Of a stretch of DNA of 64,000 nucleotides, positions 40,996-50,475 are shown piece after piece. The DNA comes from Lachnospiraceae bacterium FE2018 (GTDB taxonomy: Bacteria > Bacillota > Clostridia > Lachnospirales > Lachnospiraceae), in the NCBI GenBank assembly GCA_000702845.1, contig JNKK01000012.1, positions 1 through 64,000 of the forward strand, given 5' to 3'. How positions within the stretch are numbered: position 1 is the first letter of the stretch; every line of letters begins with the position of its first letter. A program made the position numbers and the translations under genes. The notes under the pieces were generated by a model that had not been told where the DNA came from, made no database searches, and saw only the letters and a list, made by a program, of their open reading frames with translations.

Positions 40996-43900
40996 ATGTA
41001 CCAGAAAGTTGACCCGAAAATGAACTACGTCGACCGGGAGCGGGAGACGGAGGCTTTTTGGAAAGAAAACCGTATTTTTGAAAAAAGCATGGAGCAGCGG
41101 GAAGGAAGTCCGCGTTATACATTTTACGACGGACCGCCGACGGCAAACGGTAAGCCGCATATCGGCCATGTGCTGACCCGTGTCATTAAAGATATGATTC
41201 CGCGTTACCGCACCATGAAGGGATATCAGGTGCCGCGCAAAGCCGGCTGGGATACTCACGGGCTCCCGGTTGAGCTTGAGGTCGAAAAGAAGCTCGGACT
41301 GGACGGCAAAGACCAGATCGAAGCATACGGCATGGAGCCGTTTATTAAAGAATGTAAGGAAAGTGTCTGGAAATACAAAGGCATGTGGGAAGATTTCTCC
41401 GGCCAGGTCGGTTTCTGGGCAGACATGGACCATCCGTATGTCACATACGAGAATACCTTTATCGAATCCGAGTGGTGGGCGCTGAAGGAGATCTGGAATA
41501 AAGGCCTTCTTTATAAGGGATTCAAGATCGTCCCGTACTGCCCGCGCTGCGGAACACCGCTCTCCGCGCAGGAAGTTGCGCAGGGATACAAGCTGGTGAA
41601 AGAGCGTTCTGCAGTTGTCCGCTTCAAGGTTAAGGACGAAGACGCATATTTCCTGGCATGGACGACGACACCGTGGACACTGCCGTCAAACGTCGGCCTC
41701 TGTGTCAATCCGGATGATACTTACTGCAAAGTCAAGGCGGCAGACGGCTACACCTACTACATGGCAAAAGCGCTGCTGGATACCGTGCTCGGACCGCTGG
41801 CAAAGGAAGAGGACGAAAAGGCGTACGAGATTCTGGAAGAATGTCAGGGAAAAGATCTGGAATACAAAGCGTATGAGCCGCTGTTCGACTTCGGCGGTGC
41901 AGCTGCCGCAAAGACAGGAAAGAAAGGGTTCTTCATTATCTGTGACAACTATGTCACCATGTCAGACGGTACCGGAATTGTTCATATCGCGCCGGCTTTC
42001 GGTGAGGACGATAACCGCGTCGGCGCGCGCTACGACATGCCGTTCCTGCAGTTTGTCGACGGACAGGGCAATATGACAAAAGAGACGCCGTATGAGGGGA
42101 TCTTTGTTAAGAAGGCAGATCCGGTCATTCTTCAGGATCTGGACAAGGCGGGCAAGCTGTTTGCAGCTCCGAAGTTTGAACACGATTATCCGCACTGCTG
42201 GCGCTGCGATACGCCGCTGATTTACTATGCGCGCGATTCATGGTTTATCCGTATGACCGCCGTGCGTGATCAGCTGCTGGCGAACAATGCGACCGTTAAC
42301 TGGATCCCTGCCGGCATCGGCGAGGGACGTTTCGGCGACTGGCTGAAAAATGTGCAGGATTGGGGTATCTCCCGTAACCGTTACTGGGGAACACCGCTGA
42401 ATATCTGGACTTGTGAGGACTGCGGCCATATGCATTCCATCGGAAGCATTGAGGAGCTGAAGTCCATGTCGGATGACTGCCCGGATGACATCGAGCTGCA
42501 TCGTCCCTATATCGATGACGTGACAGTTAAATGTCCGGAATGCGGCAAAACAATGCACCGCGTGCCGGAAGTGATTGACTGCTGGTTTGATTCGGGCGCA
42601 ATGCCGTTTGCGCAGCATCATTATCCGTTTGAAAATCAGGAGATCTTCAAACAGCAGTTCCCGGCGCAGTTTATTTCCGAGGCAGTGGACCAGACCCGCG
42701 GATGGTTCTATTCACTGATGGCGATTTCCACGCTGCTGTTTGACAAGTCCCCGTATGAGAATGTCATTGTTCTCGGACATGTTCAGGATGAGAACGGCCA
42801 GAAGATGTCAAAGTCCAAGGGCAACGCAGTCGATCCGTTTGACGCGCTGGATACCTACGGGGCAGACGCAATCCGCTGGTATTTCTATATCAACAGCGCG
42901 CCCTGGCTGCCGAACCGTTTTAACGGCCGCACAGTGAGCGAGTATTCCCGCCGGTTCATGGGAACACTGTGGAACACCTATGCGTTCTATGTGCTTTACG
43001 CAAACATCGACGGATTTGATCCGACAAAATACACGCTGGATTACGAAGCGCTTCCGGTTATGGATAAATGGATTCTTTCCAGACTGCATTCTACGATCCG
43101 TGAAACCGATGAGAATCTTGAGAATTACCGGATTCCGGAAGCGGCACGTTCTCTGGAAGCGTTCGTCGATGACATGAGCAACTGGTATGTACGCCGCTGC
43201 CGCGCGCGTTTCTGGGCAAAAGGCATGGAACAGGATAAGATCAATGCCTACATGACGCTTTATACGGCACTCGAAACGATCAGCAGGCTGGCAGCGCCGA
43301 TGATTCCGTTTATGACAGAGGAAATCTACCAGAACCTCGTGCGTTCCGTGACGCCGGACGCGCCGGAAAGCATTCATCTGTGTGATTATCCGGTCGTAAA
43401 TGAGGCGTGGATTGATACACAGCTGGAGGAAGACATGCGGCATGTTATGCAGATTGTTGTCCTCGGCCGTGCGGCAAGAAATAAATCCAATATCAAGAAC
43501 CGTCAGCCGCTGGCAGCGATTTACGTGAACTCCGATTTTGAAATGAATGCATTCTATCAGGAGATTGTCCGTGATGAGCTGAATATCCGCGCACTGGAAT
43601 TTGCGGAAAAGGCATCCTACACGGTTAAGCCGAATTTCCGTGTGCTGAAGACAAAATTTGCGAAACTGATGGGTCCGCTCCGCGGCGTAATCGCAGGACT
43701 GGACGGCAGCAAGGCTGTTGCAGAGCTCCGCTCACAGGGCGCTCTGAAGCTGGAGGTCGGTGACGAGACAGTTGAACTGGTAGAAGAAGATCTTCTGATC
43801 GAGACAGCAGAGGATGATAATCTCGTTGCGGAATCCGACAATGGCGTTACAGTTGTGCTGGATACCGTTCTGACAGACGAACTGGTCGAAGAGGGATTTG

Positions 43901-44142
43901 TCGCCGAACTGATCAGCAAGATTCAGACCATGCGTAAAGAAGCCGGCTTTGAGGTCATGGACCGGATTGCAGTGTACGCAGACGGAAATGACAGGATTGC
44001 AGCTCTGCTGGAAGCACACAGCAGTGAGATTGCAGAAGTCGTTCTTGCGGACCGCATTGAAACAGGGAAGACAGCCGGCTACGAAAAAGACTGGGATATC
44101 AACGGAGAAAAGGTACGTCTCGGCGTAGAAAAACAGGCATAA
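40996..44142 (+). CDS. ileS: Isoleucyl-tRNA synthetase
   Basis: A 1048-residue class I synthetase charging tRNA-Ile. HIGH motif PHIGHV (residues 54-59), GWDTHGLPVELEVEKKLGL, and editing domain (LAWTTTPWTLPSN) with LAPAFGEDD-like AFGEDDNRVG. The catalytic core has WCISRNRYWG-like WGISRNRYWGTP and KMSKSKGN near residue 605, followed by the anticodon-binding domain and a long C-terminal region without the zinc-binding Cys cluster. The wording GWDTHGLPVE and the C-terminus fit the IleS2 (eukaryote-like, often mupirocin-tolerant) group (inference). CAGGAGGAG precedes ATG 40996; the upstream frame extension is leader. Confidence 0.97.
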   Translation: MYQKVDPKMNYVDRERETEAFWKENRIFEKSMEQREGSPRYTFYDGPPTANGKPHIGHVLTRVIKDMIPRYRTMKGYQVPRKAGWDTHGLPVELEVEKKLGLDGKDQIEAYGMEPFIKECKESVWKYKGMWEDFSGQVGFWADMDHPYVTYENTFIESEWWALKEIWNKGLLYKGFKIVPYCPRCGTPLSAQEVAQGYKLVKERSAVVRFKVKDEDAYFLAWTTTPWTLPSNVGLCVNPDDTYCKVKAADGYTYYMAKALLDTVLGPLAKEEDEKAYEILEECQGKDLEYKAYEPLFDFGGAAAAKTGKKGFFIICDNYVTMSDGTGIVHIAPAFGEDDNRVGARYDMPFLQFVDGQGNMTKETPYEGIFVKKADPVILQDLDKAGKLFAAPKFEHDYPHCWRCDTPLIYYARDSWFIRMTAVRDQLLANNATVNWIPAGIGEGRFGDWLKNVQDWGISRNRYWGTPLNIWTCEDCGHMHSIGSIEELKSMSDDCPDDIELHRPYIDDVTVKCPECGKTMHRVPEVIDCWFDSGAMPFAQHHYPFENQEIFKQQFPAQFISEAVDQTRGWFYSLMAISTLLFDKSPYENVIVLGHVQDENGQKMSKSKGNAVDPFDALDTYGADAIRWYFYINSAPWLPNRFNGRTVSEYSRRFMGTLWNTYAFYVLYANIDGFDPTKYTLDYEALPVMDKWILSRLHSTIRETDENLENYRIPEAARSLEAFVDDMSNWYVRRCRARFWAKGMEQDKINAYMTLYTALETISRLAAPMIPFMTEEIYQNLVRSVTPDAPESIHLCDYPVVNEAWIDTQLEEDMRHVMQIVVLGRAARNKSNIKNRQPLAAIYVNSDFEMNAFYQEIVRDELNIRALEFAEKASYTVKPNFRVLKTKFAKLMGPLRGVIAGLDGSKAVAELRSQGALKLEVGDETVELVEEDLLIETAEDDNLVAESDNGVTVVLDTVLTDELVEEGFVAELISKIQTMRKEAGFEVMDRIAVYADGNDRIAALLEAHSSEIAEVVLADRIETGKTAGYEKDWDINGEKVRLGVEKQA

Positions 44143-44171
44143 TTGAGATATTTAGAAAGGGAACGTGAAGT

Positions 44172-46637
44172 ATGATTAACCCGATTTTTGAAAAAGAAAC
44201 ATTTAAAAAGGAACTGAAAGAAGCGCTGAAGAATTTTTTCAGAAAAACACTTGAGGATGCGACACCGCATCAGATTTATCAGGCGGTCTGCTATGTTGTA
44301 AAGGATGTCATTATTGACAACTGGATGAAGACACAGAAGCAGATGGATGTTTCGGATCCGAAAATTGTCTACTATATGTCCATGGAGTTTCTGACCGGCC
44401 GTTATCTCGGCAACAACCTGCTGGATCTGACGGCATACCAGGAAGTTAAGAAAGCACTTGAGGAACTCAATATTGATCTGAATGCGATCGAAGATGAAGA
44501 GCGCGATCCGGCACTTGGCAACGGCGGCCTGGGAAGACTGGCAGCCTGCTTTATGGACTCTCTTTCTACACTCGGCTATGCGGCGTACGGCTGCGGAATC
44601 CGCTATCACTACGGCATGTTCCGTCAGAAGATTGAGGACGGACGTCAGGTCGAGAAGCCGGATAACTGGCTGAAAGACGGAAGCTATCCGTTTGAGCTGA
44701 AGCGTCCGGAGTATGCAAAAGAGATTAAATTCGGCGGTTACGTAACATCTACATATGATGAAAAGACCGGACGCAGTTTCTTCAGGCAGGAAGGATATCA
44801 GTCGGTTCTCGCGGTTCCGTATGATCTGCCGATCCTCGGCTATGACAACAACGTTGTCAATACGCTGCGCATCTGGGACGCAGAGGCAATTAACGACTTC
44901 GAACTGGCCTCCTTCGACAAGGGTGATTATCACAAGGCAGTCGAGCAGGAGAACCTGGCACACACAATCTGCAGCGTTCTGTACCCGAACGACAATCATA
45001 TGTCCGGTAAGGAACTCCGCCTGAAACAGCAGTATTTCTTCGTATCCGCGACGCTGCAGGCAGCGACAGCAAAGTACATGCGCATGCATGATGACATCCG
45101 CAAACTGCACGAGAAGGTTACCTTCCACATGAATGATACCCATCCGACGCTCGCAGTTGCAGAGCTGATGCGTCTGCTGCTGGATGAGTACAACCTGACA
45201 TGGGAAGAGGCATGGGCAGTTACCACAAAGTGCTGTGCATACACAAACCATACCATTATGTCTGAAGCACTTGAGAAATGGCCGCTGGAGCTGTTCTCCC
45301 GTCTGCTTCCGCGTATTTACCAGATCGTCGAAGAGATCAACCGCCGGTTCTGCCATCAGATCCGCGAGCATTATCCGCAGAACAGCGAAGAGAAGATCCG
45401 CTCCATGGCAGTTGTATACGACGGCATGGTCCGCATGGCAAACCTGGCAATCGTCGGCGGTTATTCCGTCAACGGTGTTGCGGCATTGCATACAGAGATT
45501 CTGAAGCAGCGCGAGCTCCGCGATTTCTATGAGATGATGCCGGAGAAATTCTCCAACAAGACCAACGGCATCACGCAGCGCCGCTTCCTGCTGCACGGCA
45601 ACCCGCTTCTGGCGGACTGGGTCACAGACCACATCGGCAAAGAGTGGATCACTGACCTTTCCAAGAACATCGGCTTGGAAGTTTACGCAGATGACAAGAA
45701 GGCGCAGGCTGAGTTCATGAACATCAAGTACCAGAATAAGGTCCGTCTTGCAAATTATATTCTGGAGCACAACGGTATCGAAGTGAATCCGCGTTCCATC
45801 TTTGACGTACAGGTAAAACGTCTGCACGAATACAAGCGTCAGCTGATGAACATCATGCATGTCATGTATCTGTACAATCAGATCAAAGAGCATCCGGAAA
45901 TGGACTTTTATCCGCGTACCTTCATTTTTGGCGCAAAGGCAAGTGCCGGATACAAGCGCGCGAAGGATATTATCAAGCTGATTAACAATGTCGCTGATCT
46001 GATCAACAATGACGCGTCCATCAACGGCAAGATCAAGGTTGTCTTCATCGAGGATTACCGTGTCAGCAATGCAGAGTGGATTTTTGCGGCTGCAGATGTT
46101 TCCGAGCAGATTTCTACGGCCAGCAAAGAGGCATCCGGCACCGGCAACATGAAATTCATGCTGAACGGCGCGCTGACGGTTGGAACACTTGACGGCGCAA
46201 ACGTTGAGATCGTCGAAGAGGTCGGCGAGGAGAATGCATTTATCTTCGGTCTGACCGCAGAACAGGTCATGAACTATGAGAAGCACGGCGGCTACGATCC
46301 GATGTATTACTTCAACAATGATCCGGATATCCGTCAGGTTATGATGCAGATGGTAAGCGGTATGTATTCCAACGGGGATATGGAGATGTTCCGTGATCTG
46401 TATAATTCTCTGCTGCAGCGTCAGAGCTCCGATCCGGCTGACCGTTACTTCATTCTGGCAGACTTCAAGTCTTATGCAGAGGCACATAAGAGAGTTGAAG
46501 AGAAGTACCGCGATGAAGCCGCATGGGCAAAGAGCGCGATTCTGAATACTGCAAGAGCAGGAAAATTCAGTTCAGACAGAACCATCCAGGATTACGTCGA
46601 TGACATCTGGAAACTGGAGAAGATTACAGTTAAGTAA
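44172..46637 (+). CDS. glgP: Glycogen/starch phosphorylase
   Basis: An 821-residue enzyme, full length, releasing glucose-1-phosphate from alpha-1,4-glucan. Motifs: YYMSMEFLTGRYLGNNLL, DPALGNGGLGRLAACFMDS, the YGIRYHYG-like CGIRYHYGMF, NDTHPTLAVAELMR, and GITQRRFLLHGNP. The pyridoxal phosphate motif EASGTGNMKFMLNGALT lies near residue 655. AGAAAGGGAACG precedes ATG 44172, 29 bases after the ileS stop. No other glycogen genes are near. Confidence 0.97.
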   Translation: MINPIFEKETFKKELKEALKNFFRKTLEDATPHQIYQAVCYVVKDVIIDNWMKTQKQMDVSDPKIVYYMSMEFLTGRYLGNNLLDLTAYQEVKKALEELNIDLNAIEDEERDPALGNGGLGRLAACFMDSLSTLGYAAYGCGIRYHYGMFRQKIEDGRQVEKPDNWLKDGSYPFELKRPEYAKEIKFGGYVTSTYDEKTGRSFFRQEGYQSVLAVPYDLPILGYDNNVVNTLRIWDAEAINDFELASFDKGDYHKAVEQENLAHTICSVLYPNDNHMSGKELRLKQQYFFVSATLQAATAKYMRMHDDIRKLHEKVTFHMNDTHPTLAVAELMRLLLDEYNLTWEEAWAVTTKCCAYTNHTIMSEALEKWPLELFSRLLPRIYQIVEEINRRFCHQIREHYPQNSEEKIRSMAVVYDGMVRMANLAIVGGYSVNGVAALHTEILKQRELRDFYEMMPEKFSNKTNGITQRRFLLHGNPLLADWVTDHIGKEWITDLSKNIGLEVYADDKKAQAEFMNIKYQNKVRLANYILEHNGIEVNPRSIFDVQVKRLHEYKRQLMNIMHVMYLYNQIKEHPEMDFYPRTFIFGAKASAGYKRAKDIIKLINNVADLINNDASINGKIKVVFIEDYRVSNAEWIFAAADVSEQISTASKEASGTGNMKFMLNGALTVGTLDGANVEIVEEVGEENAFIFGLTAEQVMNYEKHGGYDPMYYFNNDPDIRQVMMQMVSGMYSNGDMEMFRDLYNSLLQRQSSDPADRYFILADFKSYAEAHKRVEEKYRDEAAWAKSAILNTARAGKFSSDRTIQDYVDDIWKLEKITVK

Positions 46638-46707
46638 AGGGTATATATTCAGGGGTTAACAGAGAAATCAGCAGCGTGCAACGGATGCAGGCAGGAGGGG
46701 AAAGCGT

Positions 46708-49700
46708 ATGGATAAGGCCGAATATCAGGCAAAACTCGAAGAACTTACTTCGTATGTAAGGGACAGGGACTACGAGAGTGCGCTTACGATTGTTAATGAG
46801 ATCGACTGGAAGCGCGTGAAAAGTGTGCAGACGCTGAGCATGGTTGCGGATGTTTATGAAGCAAACCGGCAATTTGACGATGCAAAACGTATTCTGCAGA
46901 TTTCGCTTGAGCGTTCGCCGGGAAGCCGTACGGTTCTGGCTCAGCTGACAGAGGTCAGCATCCGTCTCGGCGAAATTGATGACGCAGAGAGCTATTATGC
47001 GCGTTTCTCGGAAGTTGCGGGGAGCGATAATGCTCGATATCTGCTGCATTACAAATTGCTGAAGGCAAAACGCGCACCGCTGGAAGAGCAGATTGCAGTG
47101 CTGCGCGAATACCGGGAGCACGAGTATACAGAGGAGTGGGCTTATGAGCTGGCTTCTTTGTATGCCAAAGCCGGTGATGAAAAGCGATGCGTGGAAGAAT
47201 GCGATGACATGATTCTCTGGTTTGGAACCGGAAAATATGTTCTGCGCGCACTGGAACTGAAAATGAAATATGACGGTCTGACACCTGCACAGCGAAAACT
47301 CTACAATGAAGAGATTTCACGTGATTCCCAGACCATAACGCCGCAGATCAGTGAAATGTATGCGGCTCCTGTAAAGAAAGCTCCGGCGGATGCGGAGGAT
47401 GAAGAGGATGAGATGAAAGGAAAACTCAGGGAGAGTTTCCAGGAAGTATTTCACGGCATCCGAAGGGAACCGCCCCGGGAAGAAATACATGTCAGCAAGA
47501 CAGACAATACATTGTCGCTTGATGATCTTAATATTTCTGATCTGGAACCGGAGCACACAGATGACACAGTTGTAGAACCGGCATATTCCGCGGAGACGAT
47601 TGTATCTCTTCCGGATCCGAAACCGGAAAAAGAAGTGCAGGAACCGGAACCGGAGGAAGAGAAGGTCTGGACAGATATCGGACTTACCCGCAGAAAAACC
47701 GAGGAAGAGATCGCGGCTGAGAAAGTCGCCCAGTTTGATCTGGATTCTCTTCTGCAGGAAACTGCAGGTACATTTTCACAGGAAATCTCAACCGGTGACT
47801 ACGAAAAGACAACCGATGAAGATTTTCTTAAGGGCATTCCGGAACTCGAGACAGAAGAAGAACTGGAAGATACAGCAGAGAAATCTGAAGCGGCAGCCGC
47901 TGCATTTGAAGCGTCACTGGCTTCAGACGGCCGGAATCTTTCTGCAGAACTGGCGGATGCAGCCGTTCAGGAAGAGCCGGACATTCCGGAAGAACCGGTG
48001 GAAGAAGAATCAGAAAAAGATTTCCGCGGGGCAGAAAGCAGCGGACCGGCAGATGAAATCGCGGAAGAGCCGGCAGAGGAAACTGCGGAAGAGCCGGCAG
48101 AGGAAACTGTGGAAAAGCCGGAAGAAGCCGCCGCGGAAGAACCGGAAGAAGAAACGGCAGAAGAAGTCGAAGAAGAACCGGAAGAAACAGAATCAGTTGT
48201 CAGCGGGCTCTTTAAACGTCTGTTTGGAAGAGGATCCAGATCTTCTGAGCAGGTACGCAGTGCAGAAAGTAAGCGGCAGGAAGAACCGGCAGATTCAATC
48301 GATGATGCCGCTGAAGAAGCTGAAGAAGGAACTGCAGAAGACATCGGTGAAGCGCTCGCAGACGAAGTTGTTCCGGAGACAGCGGCAGAAGCGGAAGCTG
48401 ATGAGACAGCTTCTGACACAGAGGCGGAGATTATACGCGCAGAGCCTGATTTGGCGGAAACAGACAGGAATATGATGAAAGAAACAGACGAAATCGTAAG
48501 AACCGGCGAACAGATAACGGCACAGAATCAGGAAGCAGGAGCAGAGCCTGTCAGACAGCGCAGTGCCTTTGCAGAAAGTATCCGCCGTGCGGTTGAAACC
48601 AGAGAAGCAGAGCGTAAACAGCGCCTTGCAGAGGAAGAAAAACGCCGCCAGGAAGAAGAACGGCTTGCAAAGGAAGAAGCGGAACGCCAGGCACAGGAGA
48701 ATGCAGAGCGTCTTGCACGGGAAGCTGCAGAGCGGGCAGCCCGCGAAGAGGAAGAACGCCGTCGTCGTGAGGAAGAAATTCGTCTGGCCCGCGAAGAGGC
48801 GGAGCGTCTCGCAAAAGAAGCAGAAGAGCGTCGGATTCGAGAGGAAGAAGAGCGCAAAGCCCGCGAAGAGGCGGAGCGTCTGGCAAAAGAAGAGGAAGAG
48901 CGCAGGGCCCGCGAAGAGGCGGAGCGTCTGGCAAGAGAAGAGGAAGAGCGCAAGGCCCGCGAAGAGGCAGAACTTCTGGCGAAGGAAGAGGAAGAGCGCA
49001 AAGCCCGCGAAGAGGCAGAACTTCTGGCGAAGGAAGAGGAAGAGCGCAAAGCCCGCAAAGAGGCGGAGCGTCTTGCGAAGGAAGAGGAAGAGCGCAAGGC
49101 CCGCGAAGAGGCGGAGCGTCTTGTGAAGGAAGAGGAAGAGCGCAAGGCCCGTGAAGAGGCGGAGCGTCTCGAGAAAGAGGCGGAGAACTCTTCGGATGAT
49201 CTTCAGGAAACGCTTGATTTCGCGCTTGACAGTGAGGATCTGCAGGCAATCAAAGAAGCAATTGACGCAGAACCGGAATTTGAGGAGCAGATTCGGGAGC
49301 CGGAAGAAGTGACACCTGCCGAAGAAGCAGCACTTGCAGAAGCCATTGCGGCATTTGACAGACAGAATCCGACAGAAGAAACTGTTGTTGAAAAAGCAGA
49401 AGAGAGACCGGAATTACCGGAAGAAAAAGCAGAAGAGGAAGAGAAGGCAGAAGAGGAAGAAACCGCAGAATCCGGTGAAGCTTCCGAAGATTCCGGACAG
49501 GCAGAGCAGGAAGAAGTATCAGCGCGGAAAAAACCGCTTTACAATGAGGAACTGGAAGTTCCGGATCCGGAACCGACAGAGAAAGAAAAACTTTCTCATT
49601 CCAGAACACTTGACCTGAGCAAGGTAGGCGAGAATACTGTTCCGGTATCTCTGGATGAAATAATTTCGAATGAGACGCCGGAAGAGCGCAGAATCCGAAT

Positions 49701-50475
49701 CCTGCACAATGAGGAGCAGCTGCGCATGAACGATGAGCAGCGCAGAATCTTCACCTATTTTGCAAGAATTCCGGGAATGGATCATCAGATTCTGAGTGCG
49801 ATGAGTGCAGTTTACCAGCATGCGGATGAAAAAACATCTTCACGCGGCAACCTGGCAATCATGGGCGCGCAGGGCAGCGGTAAATCCAAACTGGCGCAGA
49901 ATATGATTTCCGCGATGTGCCTGGATCTTGGCATGGACGCGGCAAAGATTGCCCGTGTGACAGGTTATGTTCTGAATAAAAAGGATCCGGCGGAAGTCGT
50001 CAGCAAGATGGCAGGCGGATTCCTGATCATCGAAGAATGCAGCGAGATGGAAGAAGAAACGGTCGAGAAACTCGGACAGGCAATGGATTTCCGGACCGAC
50101 CGCATGATTCTTATTCTGGAAGACGAGAAATCTGCGATGCGCGGATTCCTGCGGAAAAATCCGGAATTCTCAAAGCGGATTGAAAAGGTTATCTCCATTC
50201 CGATTTTCACAAATGATGAGCTGATCTCATTTGCACGTACCTATGCGGAAGAGAACGGATGCACGCTGGACGACATGGCAGTGCTTGCACTGTACACAAT
50301 CATCGGCAATGACCAGTCCTATGAATCACCGATGACTATTTCAAAGGTGAAGACAATGGTAGACGAGGCAATTACCAGCGCAAAGAAGGGACCGAAGCGC
50401 GGCCGCCGCGGACGCCGCAGAGGAAAAGAGGATAATCTTCTGGTCATTCACGAAAAGGATTTTGAAGGCAATTGA
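46708..50475 (+). CDS. Giant TPR / acidic / coiled-coil / P-loop ATPase protein, unknown function
   Basis: A 1255-residue cytoplasmic protein. Residues 1-210 form TPR-like helices (YESALTIVNEIDWKRVKSVQTL...). Residues about 215-620 are acidic and disordered (Glu/Pro/Ala). About 625-835 is a long charged coiled coil of 16-residue units (LAKEEEERKAREEAER), then another acidic stretch to about 960. The C-terminal 280 residues carry an AAA-type ATPase: Walker A GAQGSGKSKLA near 1055 and a Walker B-like GGFLIIEECSEM. A very basic tail (KRGRRGRRRGK) closes the protein. AGGAGGGG precedes ATG 46708. It overlaps the rsmA start by 4 bases. The architecture suggests a scaffold or polar organiser; no named family is certain. 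Confidence 0.75.
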   Translation: MDKAEYQAKLEELTSYVRDRDYESALTIVNEIDWKRVKSVQTLSMVADVYEANRQFDDAKRILQISLERSPGSRTVLAQLTEVSIRLGEIDDAESYYARFSEVAGSDNARYLLHYKLLKAKRAPLEEQIAVLREYREHEYTEEWAYELASLYAKAGDEKRCVEECDDMILWFGTGKYVLRALELKMKYDGLTPAQRKLYNEEISRDSQTITPQISEMYAAPVKKAPADAEDEEDEMKGKLRESFQEVFHGIRREPPREEIHVSKTDNTLSLDDLNISDLEPEHTDDTVVEPAYSAETIVSLPDPKPEKEVQEPEPEEEKVWTDIGLTRRKTEEEIAAEKVAQFDLDSLLQETAGTFSQEISTGDYEKTTDEDFLKGIPELETEEELEDTAEKSEAAAAAFEASLASDGRNLSAELADAAVQEEPDIPEEPVEEESEKDFRGAESSGPADEIAEEPAEETAEEPAEETVEKPEEAAAEEPEEETAEEVEEEPEETESVVSGLFKRLFGRGSRSSEQVRSAESKRQEEPADSIDDAAEEAEEGTAEDIGEALADEVVPETAAEAEADETASDTEAEIIRAEPDLAETDRNMMKETDEIVRTGEQITAQNQEAGAEPVRQRSAFAESIRRAVETREAERKQRLAEEEKRRQEEERLAKEEAERQAQENAERLAREAAERAAREEEERRRREEEIRLAREEAERLAKEAEERRIREEEERKAREEAERLAKEEEERRAREEAERLAREEEERKAREEAELLAKEEEERKAREEAELLAKEEEERKARKEAERLAKEEEERKAREEAERLVKEEEERKAREEAERLEKEAENSSDDLQETLDFALDSEDLQAIKEAIDAEPEFEEQIREPEEVTPAEEAALAEAIAAFDRQNPTEETVVEKAEERPELPEEKAEEEEKAEEEETAESGEASEDSGQAEQEEVSARKKPLYNEELEVPDPEPTEKEKLSHSRTLDLSKVGENTVPVSLDEIISNETPEERRIRILHNEEQLRMNDEQRRIFTYFARIPGMDHQILSAMSAVYQHADEKTSSRGNLAIMGAQGSGKSKLAQNMISAMCLDLGMDAAKIARVTGYVLNKKDPAEVVSKMAGGFLIIEECSEMEEETVEKLGQAMDFRTDRMILILEDEKSAMRGFLRKNPEFSKRIEKVISIPIFTNDELISFARTYAEENGCTLDDMAVLALYTIIGNDQSYESPMTISKVKTMVDEAITSAKKGPKRGRRGRRRGKEDNLLVIHEKDFEGN
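48580..49190 (+). repeat. In-frame repeats coding the coiled coil
   Basis: Between 48850 and 49180, 48-base units coding 16 residues of the form LAKEEEERKAREEAER repeat about seven times with few substitutions; more diverged units lie upstream. Long near-identical units make this segment prone to length variation and to misassembly. Confidence 0.85.

Noticed and set aside
44079-46487. 802-codon open frame antisense to glgP
   Set aside because: Shadow of the strongly codon-biased phosphorylase gene on the other strand; composition (Cys, Ile, His rich) is not protein-like.
47967-49145. Ser- and Arg-rich frames opposite the giant coiled-coil gene
   Set aside because: Direct consequence of Glu/Lys repeat codons read on the other strand.
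48580-49190. CRISPR-like array (regular short repeats)
   Set aside because: Repeats are contiguous, in frame and code a coiled coil; there are no spacers.
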